DNA of 64,000 bases from Clostridia bacterium. Its GTDB lineage: Bacteria > Bacillota > Clostridia > Oscillospirales > Acutalibacteraceae. Position 1 is the stretch's first letter. Each line of letters opens with the position of its first letter. Location of the stretch: NCBI GenBank assembly GCA_900766585.1, contig CAAFVV010000030.1:1-64000 (forward strand), in the 5' to 3' direction. The position numbers were made by a program, and so were the translations under genes. This document shows, in pieces, positions 39,723 to 49,359 of the stretch. Under the pieces are notes generated by a model that worked only from the letters and a program-made list of their open reading frames with translations, was not told the DNA's origin and made no database searches.

Positions 39723-41141
39723 TACAGTGTTAACTGTTTTGCGCCTTACGGGAGTAAATTCACTCAGAAGGCGTATTTTTTTATCGGCGGTATTTTGCTG
39801 ATACATCACGTCGATCAGCGCCAGCGCAATCAGAATGCCGCTGACCAGCTTCGGTGTCAAAAACGGATAATCGGTCAGTCCGACGACGCAGACGCCGCAG
39901 ATAAACGACACAGCTGCCATGCCGCTCTGGCTATCCGCCGAACGCACAAGCAGCCGATAACCCTTGCGCAATACGGAAAACGCCATGGAAAACCAGATTC
40001 CCAGGCTGATGATGCCGCCCTCAAGCAGCAGCTGCAGCGCCAGATTGTGGGCGTGCGGCGGAGCCACCTTGTAGGATTTCAGCAGCCTGCGGATCGTCAT
40101 TTCTCCGGCACCGTAGCCAAACAGCGGGCGTTTGAGGATTGCATCCAGCGAGGCGCTCCACACCTGCACGCGTTCGGAAAAGGCTTTCGGCGGCTTTTCC
40201 GTCGTATTGCCCGGCGCTTTATCGGCATTGTCGAGAATACTGTCGAGCAGGTCGCCGTCGCCTCCGTGCTCCTTATCCCCTTTTACATTGTCCATCACAC
40301 CGCCGATATAGCCGCCGGCTCCGGAAAGGGAGAAGATGCGGGCATAGACCGACTGCGGGATCAGCAGCAAAATTGCCATCGTGATCACAAGCAGAAACGG
40401 CGCTTTTTTGATATTGATAGCAAAGTGGAGCGCAGCGATCAGCAAAAGCGCCAGATAGGCACCGCGGCAGAAGGTGAACAGCAGGCCGAACGCGATCAGC
40501 AGAGCGCTCAGGCGCACGGCGGAGGTTCGTTTCAGATTGGTCTGTCGGCTCAGATAGTAAAACACAAACGGGAGAAACAGAACAAAAAACTCGCCCAGAA
40601 TATTGGGGTTTGTGAAAGAAGCGGAGGCACGGCTGCCGAAATCCGCATACAGCGGATAGCCAAACGCGCTGTTGAGCAGCCGGTCGAGCCATTTAAACGC
40701 CTGCATATCCACATTCAGGCGAAAAACGCCCTTGCACACATACTGTACGGCAGCCATCAGCCCGTTGACGCCGACGCCGCTGATCAGGTAGGCCAACGCC
40801 GTGCTGAGACGGCGGCGGTCGGTGATTACCGTGACCAGCGCTATGTAATAAAAGGCGGACACCGTCCACATGAGCACGGAGGCCAGCGTGGACAGCCTGA
40901 CCGCCGAATAGATCAGTCCCAGCAGCGAGTAGACGATGTACAGCGCGAGCGGTACCGTAAATGAACCGCCGCACAGCCCGCTATCGCGCCTGCGCGCATC
41001 CTTGACGGCTGCACCCAGCGCAAACGGCGCCAGCACAGGCGCAAAATATTCCGGCAAGATCAGCATGGCGGTGGTATACAGAATCACCCGCATCCAGGGG
41101 GTGCCCCACCTTTTTTTCCAAAGCGATCGGTATTCCTGCAT
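39711..41141 (-). CDS. O-antigen ligase / polymerase family membrane protein (Wzy/WaaL type)
   Basis: This 476-residue protein has about twelve transmembrane segments and a long extracytoplasmic loop near residues 280-330. The family-typical GYGAGEMTIRRLL and the histidine-bearing PPHAHNLALQLLLEGG (about 355-380) mark the active-site region. Such proteins polymerise or ligate lipid-linked oligosaccharides to a surface acceptor. No other capsule or teichoic-acid genes are adjacent, so it may work with polymers made elsewhere. Its terminator overlaps its last codons. Confidence 0.85.
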   Translation of the reverse strand: MQEYRSLWKKRWGTPWMRVILYTTAMLILPEYFAPVLAPFALGAAVKDARRRDSGLCGGSFTVPLALYIVYSLLGLIYSAVRLSTLASVLMWTVSAFYYIALVTVITDRRRLSTALAYLISGVGVNGLMAAVQYVCKGVFRLNVDMQAFKWLDRLLNSAFGYPLYADFGSRASASFTNPNILGEFFVLFLPFVFYYLSRQTNLKRTSAVRLSALLIAFGLLFTFCRGAYLALLLIAALHFAINIKKAPFLLVITMAILLLIPQSVYARIFSLSGAGGYIGGVMDNVKGDKEHGGDGDLLDSILDNADKAPGNTTEKPPKAFSERVQVWSASLDAILKRPLFGYGAGEMTIRRLLKSYKVAPPHAHNLALQLLLEGGIISLGIWFSMAFSVLRKGYRLLVRSADSQSGMAAVSFICGVCVVGLTDYPFLTPKLVSGILIALALIDVMYQQNTADKKIRLLSEFTPVRRKTVNTVDGR

Positions 41142-41196
41142 GATACTCTCCTCAATAAAAACAGATCAGCAACCCCTGTCAGAAAGCGGCTTTTGT

Positions 41197-42087
41197 TCAG
41201 CGCCGTATAATCTGGACTGCGTTGGGGATGGTTTGAATATGCACCTCGGTCTGTGCGCCGCCGCATTCGCCGTCCAATGTCCAGTCAAGCGGTTTGGACG
41301 AAGAAAAACGGATATCGGCTGTATGAAAAAAGAAAAAGAACTCCGGGTCATATTCCTGACGGAGCAGGCAGCGCAGCATATACGGAATCGACAGGGACGG
41401 ATTTTGCGGATTGCGGATCAGCATAACCTCAAACTGCCCGTCGTCCAGGCGTACATCCAGCGGGTCAAGGCGGAAAAAGCCGCCGACAGAGGTGGAATTC
41501 GAAACGGAGCCGAACAAAAACTCTCCCTCACCCGCCTGTTCCTCTGCGGTAAAGCTGAGCGAGAAGGGCGTGATTCCGCCGATATCCTTGGCGCCCTCCA
41601 GAATATACGCCGCATGGCCGAGGGCATTTTTCAGCTTCTGCGGCGTGGAATAGGACACCTTTGTAAAGGCGCCGAGTGAGGCAATATAGGTGAAAAAGCG
41701 ACCGTTGAACTGTCCGATATCGTGAGGATGCGGGTATCCGTATGCCGCTGCCGCCGCCGCCTCCCGCAGCTTGAGCGGGATATGCATCGTGGAGGCAAAG
41801 TCATTTGTCGAACCGGCAGGAATATAGCCGATCGGCACACTGCTTTTGCTGAGCATGACCCCGTTGATGACCTCGTTCAGCGTTCCGTCGCCGCCGACGC
41901 AGACGATCTCATCGTAATCCTGTGCATATGTCTGCGCCAGTACGACGGCATCTCCGCGTTTTGCCGTCACGCGGACATTTACCTCGCAGTCGCAGCGGCA
42001 AAGCGTATCCACAATGTCATACAGTCCGCGCTGTGAGCGCTTCTTTCCGGCATTGGGGTTGACGATAAGCAGCAGCTTTTTGGACAT
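41197..42087 (-). CDS. Diacylglycerol/lipid kinase family protein (YegS/BmrU type)
   Basis: This 296-residue protein starts at ATG 42087 behind GTGAGG. The N-terminal nucleotide-binding domain shows LLIVNPNAGKKRSQRG and the signature VCVGGDGTLNEVINGV; GSTNDFA follows. The C-terminal beta-sandwich holds the rest of the active site. Members phosphorylate diacylglycerol or related lipids, recycling lipid from wall polymer synthesis. It follows the DacF gene by 29 bases at the end of the long leftward block. Confidence 0.9.
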   Translation of the reverse strand: MSKKLLLIVNPNAGKKRSQRGLYDIVDTLCRCDCEVNVRVTAKRGDAVVLAQTYAQDYDEIVCVGGDGTLNEVINGVMLSKSSVPIGYIPAGSTNDFASTMHIPLKLREAAAAAAYGYPHPHDIGQFNGRFFTYIASLGAFTKVSYSTPQKLKNALGHAAYILEGAKDIGGITPFSLSFTAEEQAGEGEFLFGSVSNSTSVGGFFRLDPLDVRLDDGQFEVMLIRNPQNPSLSIPYMLRCLLRQEYDPEFFFFFHTADIRFSSSKPLDWTLDGECGGAQTEVHIQTIPNAVQIIRR

Positions 42088-42116
42088 AACGCAAAACCTC
42101 ACTTTCAAGGAGAACC

Positions 42117-43154
42117 TCAGCCGTTGTGGGCAAAGGCGGCTTCAAACAAGGTCTTTGTATCGCGGAAGCGGTCATCTGAGCTGTCCGCGCCCATCACCAC
42201 CGTGATCACCTCCTCGCCGATGCGGTTCGCCGTGCCGACAAGGCAGTAGCCCGCCGGCGTGGTGAATCCGGTTTTTGTGCCGATGATATAGGTGTAGTGA
42301 TAGCGGTTGGCGGGGTGAATCATCTCGTTGGAGTTTTTCCAGTAGACGGTTTTTCCGTCAATTTCGGTGGATACCGCCGATTTCATGACACACTGCCGGA
42401 TCGCCGTAAAGGTATTGGCGTGGCGGGCAATCAACAGCATGTCGCGGGCGGTTGTCTGGTGTCCCTCCGCCGTCATGCCGTCCGGATTCATAAAGTGCGA
42501 AGAAATACAGCCGAGCTCTTTCGCCTGACGGTTCATCTCCGCCACAAAGGCGTCCACCGCAGCCTGCAGATCTGCGGCGTCCGGCGCCAGCTTACGTCCG
42601 ATGTAGGCGGCAAGCGCATAAGCGGCGTCATTGCCCGAGGGAATCAGTAAGGCGTCCAGCAGCTGGGGTAGGGTCAGTGTCTGACCGACCTGAAGCTTGG
42701 CAAGACTGGAGCCGTCTTTGACCAGCTTAATCTCCTCGCCGATTGTAATCGGTTCGGTCATATCGCCCAGACGAACGGCAATTGCCGCCGTCAGAAGCTT
42801 GGTCGTACTGGCAGGGGCGCATATATCGTCGGCATTTTTGCTGTATACAACCGTATCATAGGTCACGTTGTAGACGATTACGCGCTTGGCGTTGATGGCA
42901 GCATCCAGCGCCGAGGCATCGAGCGCCGGCACAGTAGGCCGCGCCGTTGTGGCGGCGGTTGTTGTCGTTTGCTCTGTTGTGGCGGTCGTGGATGCGGCAT
43001 CTTCGTCCGGAACGCGGGAGGCAAGCTGTCCGAGTCCCCAAAATGCCGCCGTCAATAAAAGAACAAAAAGCAGAAAGATCAGAACGACTGCTGTACTGCG
43101 GAACACGTTTCTGCGCTTCCGCCGGGCAGTGCGGTCAGACGAACGGTCACTCAT
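42117..43154 (-). CDS. D-alanyl-D-alanine carboxypeptidase, DacF-like
   Basis: This 345-residue penicillin-binding protein has a cytoplasmic basic tail, one transmembrane helix (about 20-40), a threonine-rich linker (50-75) and a peptidase S11 domain. The catalytic motifs are ASTTKL (Ser116, Lys119), PSGNDAA and TKTGF. There is no obvious second C-terminal domain, so it is shorter than DacF of Bacillus. It trims the peptidoglycan stem peptide outside the membrane. ATG 43154 overlaps the recN stop by eight bases. Confidence 0.9.
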   Translation of the reverse strand: MSDRSSDRTARRKRRNVFRSTAVVLIFLLFVLLLTAAFWGLGQLASRVPDEDAASTTATTEQTTTTAATTARPTVPALDASALDAAINAKRVIVYNVTYDTVVYSKNADDICAPASTTKLLTAAIAVRLGDMTEPITIGEEIKLVKDGSSLAKLQVGQTLTLPQLLDALLIPSGNDAAYALAAYIGRKLAPDAADLQAAVDAFVAEMNRQAKELGCISSHFMNPDGMTAEGHQTTARDMLLIARHANTFTAIRQCVMKSAVSTEIDGKTVYWKNSNEMIHPANRYHYTYIIGTKTGFTTPAGYCLVGTANRIGEEVITVVMGADSSDDRFRDTKTLFEAAFAHNG

Positions 43155-44847
43155 GGGTATCCTCCTTATCGGACAGGTCAAGCATTTCGCGTGCAGCCAG
43201 CAAATTGGCCTGCGTGACTTCTCCGCCTATGATGCGGGCAAGCTCCTTTTCGCGTCCCTCGCGGTCTAAGGGGACGATCTCGGTAAACGTGCGGTCATCT
43301 CTGACGGTTTTTCGGATCAGCATATGGCAGTGGGCGCGGCAGGCGATTTGTGCCAGATGCGTTACGCACAGCACCTGGCGGCGCACACCCGGGCATTCGG
43401 CGATCTGCCGCAGCCGTATACCGACCTTTTGGGCAGCGCGGCCGCTGATGCCGACGTCGATCTCGTCAAAGACCAGCGTTTCCACGTCGTCGACCCGCGC
43501 CATGACCGATTTGATGGCGAGCATAATGCGGGACAGCTCGCCGCCCGAAGCAATACGGGACAGGGAACGCATCGGCTCTCCGGGGTTGGCGGAGAGCATA
43601 AATTCCACGCGGTCGCCGCCGGTGGAGGTGAGCGTTTCCGGCTCAACAGCAACCGCAAACTGCACACGGGGCATGTCAAGAAAACGAAGCTGTTCAGCCA
43701 CCTGCCCCGCAAACAGCGCCGCCGTCTTTTTCCTGGCGTCGGTCAGCACGGCGGCGGCGGCACGCAGCTCCTGTTCCGCCTTGTCGAGCGCGGCAGTCAA
43801 TTCCTTGCGCCGTTCGTCCGCATGGACGATCCGGTCAAGCTCCTCCGACGCCGCGGCAGCATACTGCAGGATTTCCTCGGTATCGGCGCCGTACTTGGAG
43901 GACAGACGGCGGATCAGTTCAAGCCGCTCCTCCACGGCGTCGCGTTCTCTTTCGTCTGTCTCCATACGCTCCGCGTAGCGGCGCACTTCGTCGGACAAGG
44001 CGCGCAGCGACAGCGACAGCTCCTCCGCCCGCGCTGCCATGGATTCAACTGACTCATCATACCGTCCCGCCGCGGAAAGCTCGCGCGAAACCGTCTCTGC
44101 ATCGGCGATAATCCCGTTTGTCTCGGCGCCCTCGTCGCCGAAAAGCAGGACATTGGCCCGCATGAACGCCTCAGCAATCTTCTCACTGTGGCGGAAATAT
44201 TCCCGTTTCTGCCGCAGTGCTTCCTCCTCGCCGGGAACCAGTGCCGCCTGTTCGATCTCGTCGATCTGAAACCGCAGAAGCTCTGCCCGCCGTGTTTTCT
44301 GATCCTCGTCCTGCGACAGCGCTTTCAGCTCGCGGTGAACGGCGCAATAGTGACGGTAGGCGGCAAGATATGTCCCACGGACGTCGTCCAGACGACCGAG
44401 CCGGTCGAGATAGACCATATGCATTTCCGGGGACAGGAGGTTTTGGTTTTCATGCTGACCGTGTACGTTGACCAGCATCCGCCCGAGCTGACGCAGGATT
44501 GACACATTGACAGGGCGGCCGTTTAAGCGGGAGGTGCTTTTTCCCTCAGCCGAGATCTGCCGGACGATCACCAAAACACCGTCCTCATCGGGAGAATACC
44601 CGTTTTCCGAGAGAAATTGCAGCGCAGGGGCGGATAATTGATCAAACACCGCCGTCACGGCTGCCGTCTGGCTTCCGGCACGCACCAGATCACGCGACAC
44701 GCGCTCGCCGAGCACGGCGTTGAGCGAATCAATGATAATGGATTTGCCCGCGCCGGTTTCACCGGTCAGAACGTGAAATCCGCTGCCGAATGTGAGATCC
44801 GCTTTTTCGATCACGGCTACATTTTCGATATGAAGTCTGATCAGCAT
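43147..44847 (-). CDS. recN: DNA repair protein RecN
   Basis: This 566-residue SMC-like protein acts in double-strand break repair. Walker A GETGAGKSIIID (30-41), an ABC-type signature region near SGGELSRIMLAIK, and Walker B VFDEIDVGISG are at the two ends of a coiled-coil middle (about 160-370). The nucleotide motif HGQHENQNLL is also present. It sits in the usual order downstream of argR, here 30 bases after it, and overlaps the DacF gene. Confidence 0.95.
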   Translation of the reverse strand: MLIRLHIENVAVIEKADLTFGSGFHVLTGETGAGKSIIIDSLNAVLGERVSRDLVRAGSQTAAVTAVFDQLSAPALQFLSENGYSPDEDGVLVIVRQISAEGKSTSRLNGRPVNVSILRQLGRMLVNVHGQHENQNLLSPEMHMVYLDRLGRLDDVRGTYLAAYRHYCAVHRELKALSQDEDQKTRRAELLRFQIDEIEQAALVPGEEEALRQKREYFRHSEKIAEAFMRANVLLFGDEGAETNGIIADAETVSRELSAAGRYDESVESMAARAEELSLSLRALSDEVRRYAERMETDERERDAVEERLELIRRLSSKYGADTEEILQYAAAASEELDRIVHADERRKELTAALDKAEQELRAAAAVLTDARKKTAALFAGQVAEQLRFLDMPRVQFAVAVEPETLTSTGGDRVEFMLSANPGEPMRSLSRIASGGELSRIMLAIKSVMARVDDVETLVFDEIDVGISGRAAQKVGIRLRQIAECPGVRRQVLCVTHLAQIACRAHCHMLIRKTVRDDRTFTEIVPLDREGREKELARIIGGEVTQANLLAAREMLDLSDKEDTHE

Positions 44848-44877
44848 GAAAATGCCTCCTGTCGTATTGGTTTTCCG

Positions 44878-45336
44878 TCAGTTGCCGAGGGATTGGAGCT
44901 TGCGCAGATCCGCCACCAGAGAAATGGCTTTTTCCTCATTTTTCGTGATGCAGATGAAGGTATCGTCTCCCGCAAGCGTCGCCATCACGTTGTCCCAGGA
45001 CAGGGTGTCCATTGCCGCGCAGACGGCGTTGGCCATGCCGTCTAAGCACTTGACGACGACAATATTCTGTGCATAATCGACATGGACCACCGCCTGGGAG
45101 AACAGGGAGTGGAATTTGGCGGACATTTTCTCGCTGCCTGCCTGCGGAACGGAATAGCGGTAGGAGCCGTCCGAGGACAGCGTTTTTACCAGCCGCAGCT
45201 CCTTGATATCACGGGATACCGTGGCTTGTGTCACGGAAAACCCATCCTCACGCAAAAGGCGCAAAAGCTCCTCCTGCGTATCCACGGCATGGTCGCTGAT
45301 AATTTCCAGGATTTTGGCGTGCCGTTTGGTTTTCAT
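44878..45336 (-). CDS. argR: Arginine repressor ArgR/AhrC
   Basis: This 152-residue protein has an N-terminal winged helix (KILEIISDHAVDTQEELL; VTQATVSRDIKELRLVK) and a C-terminal hexamerisation/arginine-binding domain with the conserved GDDTFICI. With arginine bound it represses arginine biosynthesis and can activate catabolism. The position between nadK and recN is standard for Clostridia. No ARG-box was searched for or seen in this window. Confidence 0.95.
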   Translation of the reverse strand: MKTKRHAKILEIISDHAVDTQEELLRLLREDGFSVTQATVSRDIKELRLVKTLSSDGSYRYSVPQAGSEKMSAKFHSLFSQAVVHVDYAQNIVVVKCLDGMANAVCAAMDTLSWDNVMATLAGDDTFICITKNEEKAISLVADLRKLQSLGN

Positions 45337-45349
45337 TTTATCGACTCCT

Positions 45350-46174
45350 TTATTTTCTGCCCATCATTTTTCGGTTCAGCTGGTCATAAAAGGATCTGTC
45401 GCGCAGGACGATCCAGTCGGCGGTCAGCGGCGCGCGAGAGATATGTACCCGGTCGCCGTCAAAGAGCCGCAGCCCCTCCTCCCCGTCCACGGTGAGAAAA
45501 GCGGCTGTTTCATGCGGCAGACGCACCGTTACGCAAAGCTCCGCATTTTTTTCGAAAATATATGAGCGGGCAAACAGGGAATGCGGGCAGACGGGGGTCA
45601 TCAGCAGACAATCAAGCGTCGGGGTCACGATCGGTCCCCCTGCCGAGAGTGAATACGCCGTTGAGCCGGTCGGGGTTGCCACAATCATACCGTCCGCCTG
45701 ATAATCGGCGACGGTCTTGCCGTCGCAGGAAAGCGAGAGGTCGATCAGACGGGACAGCGACGCACGGGAAAGAACGGCTTCGTTCAGGGCGGTGTACACC
45801 TTATCGCCGTCGTTTTTCCGCACAGAGAGCATCATGCGATGCTCGCAGCGGTAATTTCCCGCAGCCAAAAGCGCCAGATCATCCAGCTCATTTGCCTCCA
45901 TCCCCGCCACAAATCCCATGCGGCCGCCGTTAATACCGAGGATCGGTTTGCCGAAACGCGCCGCATATTTGGCGACGTGAATGATCGTGCCGTCCCCGCC
46001 GACAGCGACGACGGCGTCGGCCTCCTGTATCACATCGTCCGCGCCGTCCAGAAAGTTGGCGGGATCCGGCGGCAAAAGCAGCTCGGTGCCGTTTTCGTGA
46101 AGAATACGGCAGACCTGTGAAAACGCCTGTACCGCGCCGGAGGCTTTTTTGTTGTACAATACCGCAATACGCAT
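45350..46174 (-). CDS. nadK: NAD kinase
   Basis: This 274-residue enzyme phosphorylates NAD to NADP, using ATP or polyphosphate. Family motifs are VVAVGGDGTIIHVAKYA near residue 60 and DGMIVATPTGSTAYSLSAGG near residue 160. The ATG shares a base with the tlyA stop (TGATG), indicating coupled translation. It ends 13 bases before argR. Confidence 0.94.
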   Translation of the reverse strand: MRIAVLYNKKASGAVQAFSQVCRILHENGTELLLPPDPANFLDGADDVIQEADAVVAVGGDGTIIHVAKYAARFGKPILGINGGRMGFVAGMEANELDDLALLAAGNYRCEHRMMLSVRKNDGDKVYTALNEAVLSRASLSRLIDLSLSCDGKTVADYQADGMIVATPTGSTAYSLSAGGPIVTPTLDCLLMTPVCPHSLFARSYIFEKNAELCVTVRLPHETAAFLTVDGEEGLRLFDGDRVHISRAPLTADWIVLRDRSFYDQLNRKMMGRK

Positions 46175-46992
46175 CAGTTTTTCCTCCCCAGCTCCCGGTA
46201 AGCCGCTTCCACTACCGCCGGCACGGCATCGGGAGTGATCCCGCCGGCATCAAGGTTTGCCGCGATCAGATACTCTATGTTGCCGTCGCCGCCAGTGATT
46301 GGCGAAAAGGTCAACAGCTTTACAGATAAGCCCCACGCAGTAAATTTCTGCAGAAAGCGGTCAAGCAGCTGCCGGTGCGCCGCACGGCTGCGGACAACGC
46401 CGTGTTTGCCGATGTGCTCCCGCCCGACCTCAAACTGCGGCTTGATCAGGCAGATCATCCACCCGTTTGGACGCAGAAACGGCAGCACCGCCGGTGCGAT
46501 CTGCGCGAGTGAGATAAAGGAGACATCAATCGAGATCAGATCAATGCTGTGAAGTGATATTGCTTTGCAGAGAATATCCTGCCTGCGCGCGTCCGTTTCC
46601 TCCATACAGCTGACCCGTGCATCCCCGCGAAGACGCGGATGCAGCTGGTCGTGACCGACATCTATCGCGTAAACATGCGCAGCGCCGCGTGAGAGCAGGC
46701 AGTCCGTAAAGCCTCCGGTCGAAGCGCCAACATCCATGGCGATGGCTCCCTCGACGGGAAAAGCCAGCTTGTCCAGCATTTTTTCCAGCTTCAGCCCGCC
46801 GCGTCCCACATACCGCTGCGAGGTGCTGTCGCAGTCCAATACGTCCGTGTCCGCCACGCGGGCTGCGGCTTTGCGGACCACATGACCGTTGACGGTCACT
46901 TTTCCGTTTTCGATCAGTTCCTTAGCCTTATCGCGGCCGGAGACAAGTCCCTTTTCCACCAGGGCGGCATCGAGCCGGACGGTATCACTCAT
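46174..46992 (-). CDS. tlyA: TlyA family rRNA (cytidine-2'-O)-methyltransferase
   Basis: This 272-residue protein has an N-terminal S4 RNA-binding domain (RLDAALVEKGLVSGRDKAKE), a linker with QRYVGRGGLKLEKML, and a Rossmann methyltransferase fold with the SAM site DVGASTGGFTDCLL. TlyA methylates 2'-O of cytidines in rRNA in mycobacteria and affects capreomycin binding. In Clostridia it is called a hemolysin-like protein in older annotation. It overlaps dxs by eight bases and nadK by one. Confidence 0.92.
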   Translation of the reverse strand: MSDTVRLDAALVEKGLVSGRDKAKELIENGKVTVNGHVVRKAAARVADTDVLDCDSTSQRYVGRGGLKLEKMLDKLAFPVEGAIAMDVGASTGGFTDCLLSRGAAHVYAIDVGHDQLHPRLRGDARVSCMEETDARRQDILCKAISLHSIDLISIDVSFISLAQIAPAVLPFLRPNGWMICLIKPQFEVGREHIGKHGVVRSRAAHRQLLDRFLQKFTAWGLSVKLLTFSPITGGDGNIEYLIAANLDAGGITPDAVPAVVEAAYRELGRKN

Positions 46993-48841
46993 GACAGCAC
47001 GCTCCGATCCATCCGGCGAGGCTGTCTGTATCCAAGCCGGCATGCGCCAGTGCCGCCGGTACTTTGGAAACTGAGGGAACCTTTGTGACGGCGCGCACAT
47101 AGACGCGGCCGGTATAGCCCTGCAGAGTCAACTCAGCGGCGATCTCCTGTCCGATACCGCCTGCGGCACTCCCCTCTTCGGCAATCAGCACTTTCTTATA
47201 CCGCCGCAGCGCACAAATCAGCTGGTCGTCGCGCGGGAAAAGGCGGTTGAGCTTGACCAGCGAGACGGGCTGTTTCTCCGCCGCCTGCGCAGCAGCGGCA
47301 AACAAACGACCATAGGACAGCAAAACGGCTTCGGTATCCGGATTTTCCCACAGGGTGTAGGGCGAGCCGTCCGAGCGAAACGGCACGGGAATCGGCCATT
47401 CCTGCCCCTTCGGATAGCGGACGACCGCAATTCCCGGCGTGTCATAGATGGCTTGGTGCAGCTGAATCCGCAGCTCGCCGTAGGTCGCCGGAGAAAACAC
47501 GGTGACGCCGGGGATCGTGGACAAAAGCGGCACGTCAAAAATCCCCTGATGGGTCTCGCCGTCGTCCGGCACGGCACCGGCGCGGTCGACCGCCAGCACA
47601 ATATGCGTGTGATTCAGCGCCGTATCGTTGAGCAGCTGGTCATAGCACCGCTGCAAAAACGGCGAATACACCGCAAACACCGGCAGCATGCCGTTGCGCG
47701 CCAAGCCGGAGGAAAAGGTGACGGCATGTTCCTCGGCAATACCCACGTCAAAGCAGCGGTTCCGGAAACGGCGGGCAAATTCGCTCAATCCCGTGCCGTC
47801 GGTCATGGCGGCGGTGATCGCGCAGACACGGCTGTCCTTCTCTGCCAGACGGGTCAGCTCCTCACCGAATACCTGGGAAAAACTGACCGACGGCGGCGGA
47901 GCGGTCTCCCCCGTGGCAGGATTAAACGGCGATACGCCGTGAAACCGGTCGGGCGAGCGCTCGGCGGGCGTATAGCCCTTGCCCTTTTTGGTCTCCACAT
48001 GCAGCAGAACCGGTCCCGTGATCTCGCGCGCCGACTGCAGCGCATTGAGCAGCGCGGGCAGACTGTGACCGTCGATCGGTCCGAGATAGTAAAATCCCAT
48101 CTGCTCAAACCAGCTGCTTTCCTTATACAGGGAGCGCTTCAGGTTCATTTTTGTGTGCAGAAGCGCGCGGTAGAGCGGTTTGCCGATCAGCGGAATATGG
48201 CGCACGGCGCGGGCAAATCCGTTTTTCAGCCGCAGATAGCTCGGGCGTGCACGCAGCACGGCGAGATGCCGCGCCACAAAGCCGACATTGGCGTTGATCG
48301 ACATGCCGTTGTCGTTCAGAATGACGATCAGGCGATCCTTGCTGCGCCCCGCGTTGCTCAGTCCTTCATAGGCAAGCCCGCCGGTCAGTGCGCCGTCGCC
48401 GATAACCGCCACCACATAGCCGTCGTCGCCGGATAGCGCTTTGGCTTCCGCCATGCCGAGGGCAGCCGACACCGATGTGCTGCTGTGACCCGCCACAAAC
48501 ACGTCGCAGGGGCTTTCCGCCGGGCAGGGAAAGCCGGAAAGTCCGCCCTCCTGACGCAGCGTGTCAAACCGGTCGTTGCGTCCGGTCAGCAGCTTATGGG
48601 TATAGCATTGGTGTCCGACATCCCAGACGATCTGATCGTGCGGCAGGCAAAATGTGTGGTGGAGCGCCACTGTCAGCTCGACAACGCCAAGATTTGAAGA
48701 GAGATGGCCGCCGGTCTTTGAGACGGTCTGCAGCAGGCGGGCGCGCACATCGCGGCAGAGCTGTTCCAACTCCTCCATATTCAGTTTACGCACATCCTCC
48801 GTCCCGTGAATACGGGGCAGAATAGGAGAAATTTCCTGCAA
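46985..48841 (-). CDS. dxs: 1-deoxy-D-xylulose-5-phosphate synthase
   Basis: This 618-residue thiamine-diphosphate enzyme condenses pyruvate and glyceraldehyde 3-phosphate, the first step of the MEP isoprenoid pathway and a source for thiamine and pyridoxal. Motifs: HQCYTHKLLTGR, the ThDP site VIGDGALTGG with the distal N (SNAGRSKDRLIVILNDNGMS), and the transketolase-type central and C-terminal domains (DVGIAEEHAVTF). The start is TTG 48841 behind GGGAGTGAG. ispA is two genes upstream, so isoprenoid functions are grouped. Confidence 0.95.
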   Translation of the reverse strand: MQEISPILPRIHGTEDVRKLNMEELEQLCRDVRARLLQTVSKTGGHLSSNLGVVELTVALHHTFCLPHDQIVWDVGHQCYTHKLLTGRNDRFDTLRQEGGLSGFPCPAESPCDVFVAGHSSTSVSAALGMAEAKALSGDDGYVVAVIGDGALTGGLAYEGLSNAGRSKDRLIVILNDNGMSINANVGFVARHLAVLRARPSYLRLKNGFARAVRHIPLIGKPLYRALLHTKMNLKRSLYKESSWFEQMGFYYLGPIDGHSLPALLNALQSAREITGPVLLHVETKKGKGYTPAERSPDRFHGVSPFNPATGETAPPPSVSFSQVFGEELTRLAEKDSRVCAITAAMTDGTGLSEFARRFRNRCFDVGIAEEHAVTFSSGLARNGMLPVFAVYSPFLQRCYDQLLNDTALNHTHIVLAVDRAGAVPDDGETHQGIFDVPLLSTIPGVTVFSPATYGELRIQLHQAIYDTPGIAVVRYPKGQEWPIPVPFRSDGSPYTLWENPDTEAVLLSYGRLFAAAAQAAEKQPVSLVKLNRLFPRDDQLICALRRYKKVLIAEEGSAAGGIGQEIAAELTLQGYTGRVYVRAVTKVPSVSKVPAALAHAGLDTDSLAGWIGACCHE

Positions 48842-48861
48842 ATCGACTCACTCCCGCTTGA

Positions 48862-49341
48862 TCACATGGGCATCAGAAAACCGACAGCTATTCCGAGCAG
48901 AACACCGGTATATACCTCAAGTGGCGTATGCCCGATCAGCTCTTTCAGGTCGATCGGCTGCACAGGCTCGTCCGGGTTTCCGTCGCCGTCCTTGTCGGCG
49001 GATTCAATCTGAAATATATTCAGGTATTTGTTCAGCAGCTTGGCATGGTTGCCGGTCTCGCGGCGTACGCCCATCGCGTCATAGATGGTCACAAACGCAA
49101 ACATCAGCGCAATGGCAAACGCCGGCGTCGCCGCTCCTGCGGTTCGCCCCACAGAGACCGTCAGAGCGCATACCATCGAAGAATGTGCACTCGGCATGCC
49201 GCCGGCGCCCCACATCCGCTCCCAGGTCCATTCGCGGTGAACGGCAAGAAAGATAATGGTCTTCAGCGTCTGTGCCAGGAGCCAGCCGACAGCGGCAGTC
49301 CATAACACATGATTGGAGAACAGATCTTTGAAAAAATTCAC
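48862..49341 (-). CDS. Divergent PAP2 family membrane protein (DUF212)
   Basis: This 159-residue protein has about four transmembrane helices. The family pattern WGAGGMPSAHSSMVCALTVSV resembles a PAP2 phosphatase signature, and a YDAMGVRRETGNHAK segment follows. DUF212 proteins are suspected lipid phosphatases. Between ispA and dxs it might act on isoprenoid diphosphates, but this is inference from position. Insert NIFQIESADKDGDGNPDEP is unusual, an acidic loop of about 20 residues. Confidence 0.87.
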   Translation of the reverse strand: MNFFKDLFSNHVLWTAAVGWLLAQTLKTIIFLAVHREWTWERMWGAGGMPSAHSSMVCALTVSVGRTAGAATPAFAIALMFAFVTIYDAMGVRRETGNHAKLLNKYLNIFQIESADKDGDGNPDEPVQPIDLKELIGHTPLEVYTGVLLGIAVGFLMPM

Positions 49342-49359
49342 AGAATCGACTTCCTTTTA